64,000 bases of DNA from an uncultured Clostridia bacterium (GTDB taxonomy: Bacteria; Bacillota; Clostridia; Oscillospirales; Oscillospiraceae), in contig CANSSG010000006.1 of assembly GCA_947649615.1 (NCBI GenBank), positions 20,400-84,399 on the forward strand, given 5' to 3'. The translations under genes and the position numbers were made by a program. The notes under the pieces were generated by a model, which had not been told where the DNA came from, searched no databases, and was given only the letters and a program-made list of their open reading frames with translations. Below, one piece after another: positions 16,701 through 24,416 of this stretch (the first letter of the stretch is position 1; each line of letters starts with the position of its first letter).

Positions 16701-16832
16701 GGCGTCCACCTGGGAGGGGTAGAGGAAGAAGCCCTTTTTATACTGCCAGTCCGTCACGGGCTGGACGTTGCGAATCCGCAGCTTGTTCAAATTATCACAG
16801 ATGACCTGAATCCGCTTATCAATAAAATACAT
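13746..16832 (-). CDS. GH38 alpha-mannosidase
   Basis: A 1028-residue cytoplasmic enzyme with no signal peptide. The zinc-site motif HTHIDVAWWW begins at residue 241, and the nucleophile Asp355 lies in WLPDVFGYSG. The N-terminal 200 residues and the C-terminal beta domains match bacterial GH38 enzymes, which remove alpha-linked mannose from imported glycans. GAGGAG about 10 bases upstream supports ATG 16832. A longer reading (MRRTHS...) lacks a site. The gene sits between GH130 and the isomerase in one operon, with 53 bases to GH130. Together they fit intracellular breakdown of short mannosides. Confidence 0.92.
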   Translation of the reverse strand: MYFIDKRIQVICDNLNKLRIRNVQPVTDWQYKKGFFLYPSQVDAGEAAWEGFDGNTMHWYGPDEHYWFRGDIVIPGNLEGKSVWMKVRTQIEEWDDGKNPQFLLFLNGKETQGLDMNHREVRLFEHAPAGEKLRVDIQAYTGTLHSEFRFLVELYEQDEAINRLYWDLQVPLRAFSRMQEDDQNRLAIQTVLNDTINLLDLREPYSEGFYASLEKAQAYVTENLYEKMGGWDGVVATCIGHTHIDVAWWWTVAQTQEKVVRSFATVLKLMEEFPSYRFMSSQPVLYYFLKERYPALYERLKERVREGRWEPEGGTWVEPDCNLTSGESLVRQFMHGKRFFKDEFGVDNRILWLPDVFGYSGALPQIMKKSGVDYFMTTKLSWNQIDKVPNDTMMWRGIDGTEVLTHLITTLGTGQPASNFFTTYNGMLHPDAIMGGWERYQNKEINNDILISYGYGDGGGGPTREMLETSVRMEKGVRGIPKVRQEFSRKFFEELEERVKDNPRLETWEGEFYFEYHRGTYTSMARNKRGNRKSELLLMDLELASVLAAKQFPYPAAELDRMWKTVLINQFHDILPGSSIHEVYEVTKREYAEIAETAGELLRQRLAALAGQGEGVTVFNTTGFARDGVVELGETSAEALCDENGRVFPVQKTSGGAVAFVEGLPAKGWKTFAKANAGAAASPFARTDERHIETPFYRVAFDAQGHLSSLFDKENDRELVQAGKAANMLRMFEDKPIYYDNWDIDMFYTEKSWPVDHLVKMTWVEDGPVRAAVELEYKISLTTVKQKVCFYANSRRIDFETWVDWKQHQHLLKAEFPVDIHSDEATFEIQFGNLTRKVHTNTSWDKARFEVCGQKWMDFSEGHYGVSLLNDCKYGHSVRDGVVSLTLIKSGIEPNPVADQEEHVFTYALYPHAGSWREAGTVRESYFLNQPARALDAGRPGEAFSLASVEQKNVVLETVKQAENGDGTVLRLYESENARTKTVLHVPAGTAKAYSCNLLEEVEEELPVVDGKVCFLTKPYEIKTILLK

Positions 16833-16885
16833 AGAATGTGTTCTCCTCAAAAAAGGGATGAATTTTTAAATCGTGCGCCCCGGGG

Positions 16886-17875
16886 TTACAGGGAATTTTC
16901 CTTCATATACCCCAGCAGCTCATCCACGGTAGTAAACGCCAGGCCGGTAACCGTATCGGCGCATCCGTAGTAGACGGCGATCCGCCCGGTGTCCGCGTCG
17001 GCCAGGGCGGCGCAGGGGAAGACCACGTTAGGCACATCGCCCATGCACTCATACGGCTCATAGGGCGCCATAATATAATCCTTGGTCCGGCAAAGCACCT
17101 TCCAGGGCTGGTCACGGTCGAGCAGGGCGCAGCCCATGCGGTATACGTAGCCGTTGCAGGTGGTCAGTACCCCGTGGTAGATCATCAGCCAGCCCTCGTC
17201 CGTCTCAATAGGGATCGGGCCGGCGCCGATTTTGGTGGACTGCCAGGCGGACTCATCCCCCTTGACGGTGCTCATCACATGCCTGTGGCATCCCCAGAAC
17301 TTCATATCGGGGCTTTGGCTGACGAACACATCGCCGAAGGGCGTATGCCCCGTATCGCTGGGCCGGGAGAGCATCATATACATCCCGCCAATTTTCCGGG
17401 GAAACAGTACGCCGTTGCGGTTGTAGGGGAGGAAGGCGTTTTCCAGCTGATGGAAGCTCTCAAAATCCTCCGTCCAGCCCACGCCGATGGTCGGCCCATG
17501 GTACCCGTTGCACCACGTCACATAATACTTCCCGTCAATCTGGCACACCCTGGGGTCATAGCGGTACTCCCGCTGGAGGATTTCCGGGTCTTCGCCCTGG
17601 AATACCACCGGTTCCTCCCGGATGTCCCAATGTACGCCGTCCTTGCTGAAGCCGGGGAAAATATCCATGCTGACGGAACGGCTGTCGCACCGGAACACCC
17701 CGGCGAAGCCGTCCTTGTAGGGAACCACCGCGCTGTTGAAGACGGAGTTGGACCGTTTGAGGGCGTGGCGGCCGATAATGGGGTTGCCGGTAAAGCGCCA
17801 CAGGGGCATAGCGTACCCTTCCGGCTTGTCCTGCCAGGGCAGGTTGGGGATGGCGCTGCCAATAATCTTACTCAT
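16886..17875 (-). CDS. GH130 beta-mannoside phosphorylase
   Basis: A 329-residue soluble enzyme with the five-bladed beta-propeller motifs of GH130: [37 protein letters not shown] (with the general-acid Asp region) and [19 protein letters not shown] (phosphate-binding area). GH130 enzymes cleave beta-1,4-mannosides with phosphate to give mannose-1-phosphate. Some act on mannosyl-N-acetylglucosamine of the N-glycan core. Next to GH20 and GH38 genes, the N-glycan substrate is the most attractive reading, but manno-oligosaccharides cannot be excluded. GAGGAG seven bases before the ATG fixes the start. A palindromic element separates it from the upstream lipoprotein gene. Confidence 0.88.
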   Translation of the reverse strand: MSKIIGSAIPNLPWQDKPEGYAMPLWRFTGNPIIGRHALKRSNSVFNSAVVPYKDGFAGVFRCDSRSVSMDIFPGFSKDGVHWDIREEPVVFQGEDPEILQREYRYDPRVCQIDGKYYVTWCNGYHGPTIGVGWTEDFESFHQLENAFLPYNRNGVLFPRKIGGMYMMLSRPSDTGHTPFGDVFVSQSPDMKFWGCHRHVMSTVKGDESAWQSTKIGAGPIPIETDEGWLMIYHGVLTTCNGYVYRMGCALLDRDQPWKVLCRTKDYIMAPYEPYECMGDVPNVVFPCAALADADTGRIAVYYGCADTVTGLAFTTVDELLGYMKENSL

Positions 17876-17901
17876 AGCTTCTCCTCATTACAAAAAATTT
17901 T

Positions 17902-18129
17902 GAGGTATACATACTTTTTTCTTGAAAGAAAAAAGTATCAAAAAAGAACATTTGCCTTGGAGCGGGGAGACCGTCTGCGGTTTCAGGGCTTCCGTCCGGC
18001 GCCGCCGTGCGCAGCCTTTTCGGACCGCCCGACTAAAGGTCTCTATCGGCAGACTTTGGGAAAAGATAACGCCCGCGGGGTTCTTTTTTGATATAGTCTT
18101 CACCTGCAAAAGAAAAGTATGTATACCTC
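17902..18129. repeat. 228-bp palindromic element (MITE-like) between operon genes
   Basis: The end GAGGTATACATACTTTT (from 17902) recurs inverted at 18109-18129, and an inner pair TATCAAAAAAGAAC (17936-17949) recurs inverted at 18080-18093. The interior is GC-rich and non-coding. No target duplication is evident. It accounts for most of the 335-bp gap between the GH130 and solute-binding genes. The transcript would fold into one long stem, which may be an mRNA processing or attenuation point. A 3' remnant of a mobile element is the other reading. Confidence 0.6.
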
Positions 18130-18134
18130 TGTTT

Positions 18135-18181
18135 GAAAAAGGGGCTGCTGCTGCCTGGACGGCTGCAACAGCCCCTTTTTC
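18135..18181 (-). terminator. Terminator after the solute-binding protein gene
   Basis: GAAAAAGGGGCTG (18135-18147) pairs with CAGCCCCTTTTTC (18169-18181) around a 21-base loop, giving T-runs on both strands. Partial termination here would leave the lipoprotein more abundant than the enzymes downstream. Confidence 0.7.
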
Positions 18182-18210
18182 AAAAGCTTTCGCTGGAATC
18201 AGGCGGGCAA

Positions 18211-19755
18211 TTACTTGCTGGCCAGATAAGCATCCAACTGGGTCTGCACTTCGGCGACGACCTCATCAAAGCCGGAATCGCGCATCTCGGCCATCATGTT
18301 GGCAACGTTGGTCTCGGGATCACCGGTACCGGTGTGGATAATGCCCTTGTAGCCCTCGAAGATAGCGACGCAGGCCGCGATCTGGTCGGAAACGTTGCTG
18401 TTGTCAAACACAAAGCCCATGGCGGGGGAACGCAGGGCGTTCTCGTTCTGCACCAGGATTTCGTCCACATAGGGGTTGACCTCGGTATCGTCGGTGGGGG
18501 TCATGTGGATGGTCTTGCCCTGGGTGTAGGCGGCCAGGGTCCAGTCGGTGTTGATCTTGTGGACGCGCTGCTCAGTAGTGGTCTCGCCGTTTTTGGTTAT
18601 TTCCATTTCCACATACTCGAAGTTCACGCCTTCTTCACCGTAAGAGAGCATATCGCGCAGCTTGGTGTCGGTGTTGACCAGCTCCAGGAACTTCAGAGCC
18701 TCCAGGGGGTGGGGGGAAGAAGCAGAGATGCAGGCCATGGAGCCCTGCACGGTGTCGGTGGACAGGACGGGCTGGCCGAAGGAGGAAACTACGACCTCAG
18801 CGCCGCGGCCCTCGCCCCAGCCGGCAGCGGCAGCGGGCCAACCCTGGGCGATGCCCACGCCGCACATACCGGTCGCCTCGGCGGCGGTAGCGGCGTCGGA
18901 GTTGATGAGACCGTTGTTCATCCACTGGTTGAGGATCTTGAGCTGATCCATAACATCGGTCTGCTCATAGACGGCCACGACTTCGGTGCTGCCATTGGTG
19001 TAGCTGACGCCCAGGCCGGGGAGACCCACGCCCAGACCGTCATACAGGTTGCCGGCGATGCAGGAGATGCCGTCCTTGTTCAGCAGCAAGGGGGCCTCGC
19101 CGGTGCCTTCCTTCAGGGCCTCGAGGGCGGGGGTGGCGTCCGCGATGGAGTGGACGTTGGCATAGTCGGGATAGTAGGCGTCAACCTGATCCTTGGTCCA
19201 GACAAAGAACTGCGCAGCGGCGCTGTCCTTGTAAGCGGGGATGCCGTAAAGCTTGCCGCCCAGCTTGCAGGCTTCGATGAAGTCGGCAGGAATGGCCTCG
19301 GTCAGGCCGGGGGTCTCCTTGATAAGCTCGGTCAGGTCCGCGAAAGCGCCCATCTTCACGTCGTTGGCATAGGAGCCGAAGTCGGTGAACATGATGTCAT
19401 AAGGCTCGTTGGTCTGAACGATGACGCTGCGGCGGTTGCCCCAGTCGCCCCAGGAGATGCACTGCATGTTCAGATGCACGCCGATCTTTTCCTCCAGATA
19501 GGCGTTGACCTTCTCGGTCCAGGAGTCGATGTTGGTTGGCTGGCCGCCGCCCACCTGGTACCAGGTGATTACGGGGATGTCGCCGTCAGTGGTGGGAGCG
19601 GGGGTGTTGTCCTTGTTCTGATCGTCGGACGGGGTGTTGGCGTCGGTGTTCGGGGTATCGGTGCCGGGGGTGTTGGTGCCGCTGTTGTTGCCGCAGGCGG
19701 TGAGCATGGCAAGCATCATTACGCCCGCCAGCAGCAATGCAAGAACTTTCTTCAT
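18211..19755 (-). CDS. Carbohydrate ABC transporter solute-binding lipoprotein
   Basis: A 514-residue lipoprotein. The signal peptide MKKVLALLLAGVMM ends in lipobox MLTAC with Cys21. A Thr/Pro/Asp-rich linker (about residues 24-57) tethers the binding domain. The body looks like the LplA/YtcQ-type family 1 sugar-binding proteins (SWTEKVNAYLEEKIGVHLN, PYDIMFTDFGSYANDV, GKLYGIPAYKDSAAAQFF). The two permeases lie directly upstream in the same orientation, forming a CUT1 importer whose ATPase must be encoded elsewhere, as is usual in Firmicutes. The substrate is probably an N-glycan-derived oligosaccharide, by context only. Confidence 0.9.
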   Translation of the reverse strand: MKKVLALLLAGVMMLAMLTACGNNSGTNTPGTDTPNTDANTPSDDQNKDNTPAPTTDGDIPVITWYQVGGGQPTNIDSWTEKVNAYLEEKIGVHLNMQCISWGDWGNRRSVIVQTNEPYDIMFTDFGSYANDVKMGAFADLTELIKETPGLTEAIPADFIEACKLGGKLYGIPAYKDSAAAQFFVWTKDQVDAYYPDYANVHSIADATPALEALKEGTGEAPLLLNKDGISCIAGNLYDGLGVGLPGLGVSYTNGSTEVVAVYEQTDVMDQLKILNQWMNNGLINSDAATAAEATGMCGVGIAQGWPAAAAGWGEGRGAEVVVSSFGQPVLSTDTVQGSMACISASSPHPLEALKFLELVNTDTKLRDMLSYGEEGVNFEYVEMEITKNGETTTEQRVHKINTDWTLAAYTQGKTIHMTPTDDTEVNPYVDEILVQNENALRSPAMGFVFDNSNVSDQIAACVAIFEGYKGIIHTGTGDPETNVANMMAEMRDSGFDEVVAEVQTQLDAYLASK

Positions 19756-19834
19756 TTTCAGTGGTTCCTCCTTGTTGATAATGTCTAGGGTTTATTTTAT
19801 CAAATGGCGCAGGGCCATTCAATACAATGGAAGC

Positions 19835-20773
19835 TTATCCCTTCACCGCGCCGACGGTCAAGCCGGAGATGAAATACTTCTGGAAGAAGGGATACACGCA
19901 GGCGATCGGAACGGCGACTACGAAGGCGATAGCCATGCGGACGGACTCCTGGGGCATGCTTTTCTTCAGTTCGTTGATTGTCATAGCCGCCGAGGGGTTC
20001 TTGATGAGGTATTCCAGGTTGTTCTGCATCTGGTCGAGCATCGCCTGGAGGGAGCGGAGGTTGTCGTTGCTGATATACAGCTTGGCCTGGAACCAGTCGT
20101 TCCAGTAGCCGAAGGCCAGGAACAGGCCGATGGTAGCCAGCACGGGCTTGGAAATGGGCAGGATGATCCGGAAGAAGACGGTCCACTGGCTGGCGCCGTC
20201 GATCTTGGCGGATTCAATGATGCCGTCGGGAATGGTGGTTCTGAAGAAGGTCCGGGCGATGGTCACGTTGAAGCTGGACACCGCCAGGGGCAGAATCAGG
20301 ATCCACATGGTATCGCTCAGCTTCAAGAGCTGGGAGTTGATGACGTAGGACGCCGCCATACCGCCGCCGAAAACCATGGGGATAAACACCAGGATTGTCA
20401 GGAAGTTGTTCAGCTTATGTTCCGTCCGGCTCAGGACATAGCCCATCAGGGCCGTAAGCAGTACGCCCAGGCCGGTACCAAGGGCGGTTACGTACACGGA
20501 CACCCACAAGGCCTGCAAAATGGCCTGCCGCTGGCCCCACAGATACTTGTACGCGTCGCCGGAGAAGGTCCGGGCGGTGACAAACACCTGGTAGCCCTCG
20601 GTGCGGATAATGTTGTTGTCCGTAATGGAGATTATGAAGATGAAGATGATGGGCAGGAAGCAGGTCAGCGCCACAATCAAAAACATCAGGTTCAGCAGGA
20701 AGTTTGTCGCCGGATGAATCCGGTTCAGGCGGCTGAGGGTGTCGCCGCTGACGGCCTTAACTTTTTTACTCAT
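19835..20773 (-). CDS. Carbohydrate ABC transporter permease (LplC/YtcP type)
   Basis: A 312-residue inner-membrane protein with about six helices. The ATPase-contact EAA-like loop reads ESAKIDGASQWTVFFRIILP, the CUT1 signature for the second permease. The C-terminus YFISGLTVGAVKG is the conserved ending of LplC/YtcP proteins. It follows the first permease by 12 bases and is followed by the lipoprotein gene after 79 bases. It forms the translocation pore together with its partner. Confidence 0.92.
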   Translation of the reverse strand: MSKKVKAVSGDTLSRLNRIHPATNFLLNLMFLIVALTCFLPIIFIFIISITDNNIIRTEGYQVFVTARTFSGDAYKYLWGQRQAILQALWVSVYVTALGTGLGVLLTALMGYVLSRTEHKLNNFLTILVFIPMVFGGGMAASYVINSQLLKLSDTMWILILPLAVSSFNVTIARTFFRTTIPDGIIESAKIDGASQWTVFFRIILPISKPVLATIGLFLAFGYWNDWFQAKLYISNDNLRSLQAMLDQMQNNLEYLIKNPSAAMTINELKKSMPQESVRMAIAFVVAVPIACVYPFFQKYFISGLTVGAVKG

Positions 20774-20785
20774 GTCGCCACCTCC

Positions 20786-21775
20786 TTAAATCAGCGCGCT
20801 GGAGCGGTCCACCTTGCGGACGATGGCGTTGGCTGTCAGGATGGTGATACAGCCCACCACCGCCTGGAACAGGGAAGCCGCCGCCGTCTTGCCCAGGCTC
20901 ACGGAGCCGGAAGTCAACATTTGGTAAATCTTCACGTCAAACGTGGACACCATAGGCGTCAAGGGCTGGTTCGCTCCTCTGGACACCTGATAGAACAGGC
21001 CGAAGTCGGAGGAGAAGATGCCGCCCACCGCCAGGATGAACATCATAATGATAATGGGGCGCAGGGAGGGAATCGTAATGTACTTGGCCTGCTGGAACTT
21101 GGTAGCGCCGTCCAGCACCGCCGCCTCATAAAGGCTGGAATCAATGCCGGTAATACTGGCTAAGTACACGACCATTTTATAGCCGATGGCCTTCCAAACA
21201 TGCATGACGATGATAATGGCGGGCCAATATTCAGGCGCGGAATACCAGGGGACATTCTCGCCGCCAAAGGACCGGATAATGGAGTTGAGCAGGCCCTTGT
21301 CGGTGACGAGGAACGCGTAGACGAAGTAGCTGACCACGACCCAGCTCATAAAGTGGGGCATGAACATGAGGGTCTGGTAGGTTTTGGACTTCCGCTTGCT
21401 GTAGATATTGCTGATGAGGATTGCCAGGGTCACGGGCAGGACGATGTCCAGCACGATGAACACCAGGTTGTACAGCAGGGTATTGCGAAGGATTTGGGGG
21501 AAATCGCGCAGCCCGAAGAAATACTTGAAGTTGTCCAGGGCCACCCAGGGGCTTTGCATCAGGCTGGTAAAGAAGCTTGCGCCGGGAACGATTTTGTAGT
21601 CCTTAAACGCCAGAATAATGCCGAACATCGGCAGGTAGCAGAAAAGCACGTACCAAATGGTAGTAGGCAGAGCCAAGATGGTCAGTTCAGTATCATCCTT
21701 GGTCCACTTGCTCTTCTTTTTTAGCGGCTGAGCGGGTGCCGCTGGGGCTTTTGCCGGGGATTTATTCTCTTGCAT
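20786..21775 (-). CDS. Carbohydrate ABC transporter permease (LplB/YteP type)
   Basis: A 329-residue inner-membrane permease. A charged Lys/Pro-rich cytoplasmic N-terminus (about 35 residues) precedes LPTTIWYVLFCYLPMFGIILAFKDY, typical of LplB/YteP. The EAA loop is YEAAVLDGATKFQQAKYITIPSL. The start is not certain. AGGAAGGA at 21788-21795 lies 12 bases before ATG 21775 and only 3 before a GTG at 21784. It is the first gene of the importer unit and lies downstream of the GH20 gene and its terminator. Confidence 0.9.
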   Translation of the reverse strand: MQENKSPAKAPAAPAQPLKKKSKWTKDDTELTILALPTTIWYVLFCYLPMFGIILAFKDYKIVPGASFFTSLMQSPWVALDNFKYFFGLRDFPQILRNTLLYNLVFIVLDIVLPVTLAILISNIYSKRKSKTYQTLMFMPHFMSWVVVSYFVYAFLVTDKGLLNSIIRSFGGENVPWYSAPEYWPAIIIVMHVWKAIGYKMVVYLASITGIDSSLYEAAVLDGATKFQQAKYITIPSLRPIIIMMFILAVGGIFSSDFGLFYQVSRGANQPLTPMVSTFDVKIYQMLTSGSVSLGKTAAASLFQAVVGCITILTANAIVRKVDRSSALI

Positions 21776-21855
21776 CCGTGTCACCAATCCTTCCTCTCTT
21801 GCTTTTGGGCAGGTTTTCGGCATTTTGGACAAAATCCGCCCGCCCAACGGAAGTT

Positions 21856-21861
21856 ATTATA
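21856..21861 (-). promoter_or_regulatory. Possible -10 box for the ABC importer unit
   Basis: A perfect TATAAT on the minus strand, about 80 bases before the permease start. No matching -35 hexamer is visible at 16-18 bp, so it may need an activator. Confidence 0.35.
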
Positions 21862-21980
21862 TCGGCATTCCAGATGCAGGGAAAGTATCCCAAAGTTATT
21901 TTGTAGTATCAAAAAGAGCGTATCCGTCCCCCTGCACAAAAAACCGGCATTTTGCACATCTTCAACCGTCAAAACAGAGA

Positions 21981-22004
21981 GACGGCGGGCTTCGGCCCGC
22001 CGCC
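21981..22004 (-). terminator. Hairpin after the GH20 gene
   Basis: CGGCGGGC pairs with GCCCGCCG around a stable UUCG/CGAA loop. On the minus strand it is followed by TCTCTCTGTTTT. It probably limits read-through from GH20 into the importer genes. Confidence 0.65.
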
Positions 22005-22056
22005 AAAAATCCATCTGAAGTTGCAAAAACCGGCAAAAAGCGCCATTCCCTGCCGC

Positions 22057-23436
22057 CTACTGCCAGCAGCGGATGCCGAAGGCGCGGATGGAGTCCTTGC
22101 TGCGCTGATAGACCTCCTCCTCGCTCTGCTCATCGGGCCAATCGCTCCAAATACTGTAGCAGCAGCCCAACATCTGCCCGGAGCCGGTATCCAAGACCTG
22201 CTTGCCCCAGGTGGGATGGGTGGGGAACGTGCCGGGATGCCACTCATTGAGCAGCTTGTCAGGGTCGGGGTCGGCGTAGTTCTTGCGAACCAGCAGGATA
22301 TAGTAGAGATAGTCCGCGTGGTAGTTCACCACCTGGTACCCCCGGTCAAGGAACACCTGCAAGGGGGCCATGTTCTTATCCCAGTTGCTCCAGAAGGCGA
22401 TCTGCACATCCTTATCCAGCTTCACATGCTCGGCCTGGTCGGGGCGGAACAGCCCGTCGTTCCACACCCGGACCTGGAACCCCTTGGCGCGGACGTGGGC
22501 GATCACCTGGTTAAGGAACTCCACATACAGGTCCACGCCGCCGCAGTCAGGGCCTAAACGCTCCTTGGCGCAGGCTTCCATCTCGGGGAACAGCTCGAAG
22601 TGGTTGAAGTCGATAAACTCATCGCCGCCGATATGGAACACCTTGGACCCGGCGAACAACCCGGCGTACTCGTCCACCAGCTCCAGCAGGAAGGCCCGGG
22701 CGTCGGGATTGGTGATATCCAGGGCGGAATACAGCGGCTCGGCCATCTCCCGGTTCAGCCGCCAGCGGGGATGCTCCAGCAGGGCGGTACCCAGATGCCC
22801 CGGGCAGTCCAGGGCGGGGTTGATGTCCACAAACAGGCTGTTGCACAGGGCGATGATTTCCCGCACCTCATCCTTGGTCAGGAAGAAGCGGGAAGGCACC
22901 TCGGGATGCCGCTCGCTGTCGATGCGGAAGCCCTCGTTCTCGGAGAAGTGGAGCCACAGCACGTTCATCCGGTTCCGGGACAAATCCTTGACCCGCTCCA
23001 TAATCCACTGCTTGGTGTAGTACTTCCGCCCCGCGTCCAGGTGCAGGCCCCGCTCGTTGGTGCTGGGCCAATCGGCGGTCACGCCATAGGCCAGCTCGCC
23101 GCTCTCAAAAACCGTCCGCAGGCCGTAGACCGCAGCCCGGTTGGACTGGGCGGTCAGTTCCGCCGCAGCGCCGGCCTCCACCACAAAGCCCTCGTCAAAA
23201 GTGGCCTTGCCTTCCAGCACCGCCGGCCGGCCCACGCGGACGACGAGGTCGCCGTCCTTCGCTTCGCCGCCGTGGACCTTTTCTGCGGCGGCCAGGGCGG
23301 GGTAATCCTCGCCCAGCAGCTCCACGGCCCGGTCCAGGCATCCACACGCGGGCAGGACGACGCGCCCTGTCAGGCGCCATACGCCCCCGCCGTTTTTTTC
23401 CACCAGCTTCGGCTGGGGGAACTGTAAATTCGCCAT
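22057..23436 (-). CDS. GH20 beta-N-acetylhexosaminidase
   Basis: A 459-residue soluble enzyme with no signal peptide. The N-terminal part (about 1-115) is the GH20b-type alpha/beta domain, and the catalytic barrel starts at NERGLHLDAGRKYY. The catalytic pair Asp272-Glu273 lies in HIGGDE (268-273). GH20 enzymes release terminal N-acetylglucosamine or N-acetylgalactosamine by substrate-assisted catalysis, and the Asp orients the acetamido group. GGAGG eight bases before ATG 23436 fixes the start. It is transcribed toward the importer and GH38/GH130 genes, divergent from the YesL gene. Confidence 0.92.
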   Translation of the reverse strand: MANLQFPQPKLVEKNGGGVWRLTGRVVLPACGCLDRAVELLGEDYPALAAAEKVHGGEAKDGDLVVRVGRPAVLEGKATFDEGFVVEAGAAAELTAQSNRAAVYGLRTVFESGELAYGVTADWPSTNERGLHLDAGRKYYTKQWIMERVKDLSRNRMNVLWLHFSENEGFRIDSERHPEVPSRFFLTKDEVREIIALCNSLFVDINPALDCPGHLGTALLEHPRWRLNREMAEPLYSALDITNPDARAFLLELVDEYAGLFAGSKVFHIGGDEFIDFNHFELFPEMEACAKERLGPDCGGVDLYVEFLNQVIAHVRAKGFQVRVWNDGLFRPDQAEHVKLDKDVQIAFWSNWDKNMAPLQVFLDRGYQVVNYHADYLYYILLVRKNYADPDPDKLLNEWHPGTFPTHPTWGKQVLDTGSGQMLGCCYSIWSDWPDEQSEEEVYQRSKDSIRAFGIRCWQ

Positions 23437-23526
23437 AAGATTTTCCTCCGTCTTCTTCATCAATATACCCTGCCGCAGCGCAAGGGGCGGCAGGATGGTT
23501 TTCCTTTTGGGGAAAAGCATGAGCGC

Positions 23527-23555
23527 AAGCTACCATGCCCCCGCCGAAAAGTCAA
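23527..23555 (-). promoter_or_regulatory. Possible promoter of the GH20 gene
   Basis: On the minus strand TTGACT (23550-23555), a 17-bp spacer and TAGCTT (23527-23532). The -35 is good but the -10 weak, as expected for a regulated catabolic promoter. Confidence 0.5.
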
Positions 23556-23636
23556 GCCATAGAAACAGCGCATCCCGGTATAAAAAAGATGTATTCCGAA
23601 AATTTCCGCGTATCCCTTCCCATTTCCCGCAAGCTG

Positions 23637-23645
23637 TGCTATACT
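23637..23645 (+). promoter_or_regulatory. Extended -10 promoter of the yesL-like gene
   Basis: TGC followed by TATACT (23640-23645) gives a TGN extended -10. The -35 position holds TTCCCA, a weak match. Confidence 0.55.
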
Positions 23646-23705
23646 TTTCATCGCAGCGGCTCCCAGAGGGAGGCCGCGCCACACCCAGAAAGAGGTAGGA
23701 CGGGC

Positions 23706-24359
23706 ATGAAAAATTTATTTAACCTGGACAATCCGGTGTTTCAGGTCCTCACGCGGCTGGCGGACCTGGTGGTAGTGAACCTGATCACATTGGCCTGCTG
23801 TATACCCGTGGTGACCATCGGCCCCGCGCTGGCGGCGCTGAGCAGGACGGTTTACGACCTGACCGTGGAGCGGTGCGGAGGCACGGTCAAAACATATTTC
23901 CGCTTTTTCCGCAGCAACTTCAGGCAGGGGATGATTGCGGGCATCGTCTCCCTGCTGGCCCTTGGGTCCCTGGGGTGTGATTTTTTCCTTTTGAAGCTGT
24001 ATTACCAGGGCGGGTCCTATACGGCGCTGGCCTGCCTGTTGCTCCTGCTGGCTTTTTTAACATTAGGGATTATTTCTTACCTGTTCCCCCTGATCGGCCG
24101 GTATGACAACACATTGCGGCAGCATTTTCAAAACGCGCTTATTCTGCTGGTCCGTTTCCTGCCCCGGACGGCCGCGATGATATGCATCCATTTGCTCCCG
24201 CTGTTCCTGTTCCTGTTTTCCCCCAGCGTACTGCTCTACACGTTTCCCTTCTGGATTTTCATTGGTTTAGGGTTTTTCGCCCAGGCAGACGCTTATTTAT
24301 TAAAGCCTGTCTTTGAAATGCTGGAGGCGCCAAAGGAAGAAGCGGCGGGGGAGGAGTAG
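23706..24359 (+). CDS. YesL/DUF624 family membrane protein
   Basis: A 217-residue protein with about five hydrophobic segments. The N-terminus LFNLDNPVFQVLTRLADLVVVNLITLACC and the following PVVTIGPALAALSRTVYDL are the DUF624 (YesL) signature. These proteins are regularly encoded beside CUT1 sugar importers in Firmicutes, and their function is unknown. GAGGTAGGA precedes ATG 23706. It is divergent from GH20 and probably shares the locus' regulation. Confidence 0.88.
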   Translation: MKNLFNLDNPVFQVLTRLADLVVVNLITLACCIPVVTIGPALAALSRTVYDLTVERCGGTVKTYFRFFRSNFRQGMIAGIVSLLALGSLGCDFFLLKLYYQGGSYTALACLLLLLAFLTLGIISYLFPLIGRYDNTLRQHFQNALILLVRFLPRTAAMICIHLLPLFLFLFSPSVLLYTFPFWIFIGLGFFAQADAYLLKPVFEMLEAPKEEAAGEE

Positions 24360-24372
24360 CCCAGTTCCAAGG

Positions 24373-24414
24373 ACCTGTATGCACAGGCGCAGAGCGCCGC
24401 CTGTGCATACAGGT
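24373..24414. terminator. Bidirectional terminator between yesL-like and GH3 genes
   Basis: ACCTGTATGCACAGGCG (24373-24389) pairs with CGCCTGTGCATACAGGT (24398-24414) around CAGAGCGC, a 17-bp perfect stem between convergent genes. The flanking T-runs are short. Confidence 0.75.
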
Positions 24415-24416
24415 TC

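Noticed and set aside
19775..19803. Another MITE end (CTAGGGTTTATTTTATCAAATG) between the lipoprotein and permease genes
   Set aside because: It resembles the left MITE end only loosely, with several mismatches and one extra base, and no partner end is near. It forms a simple TTGATAA/TTATCAA hairpin.
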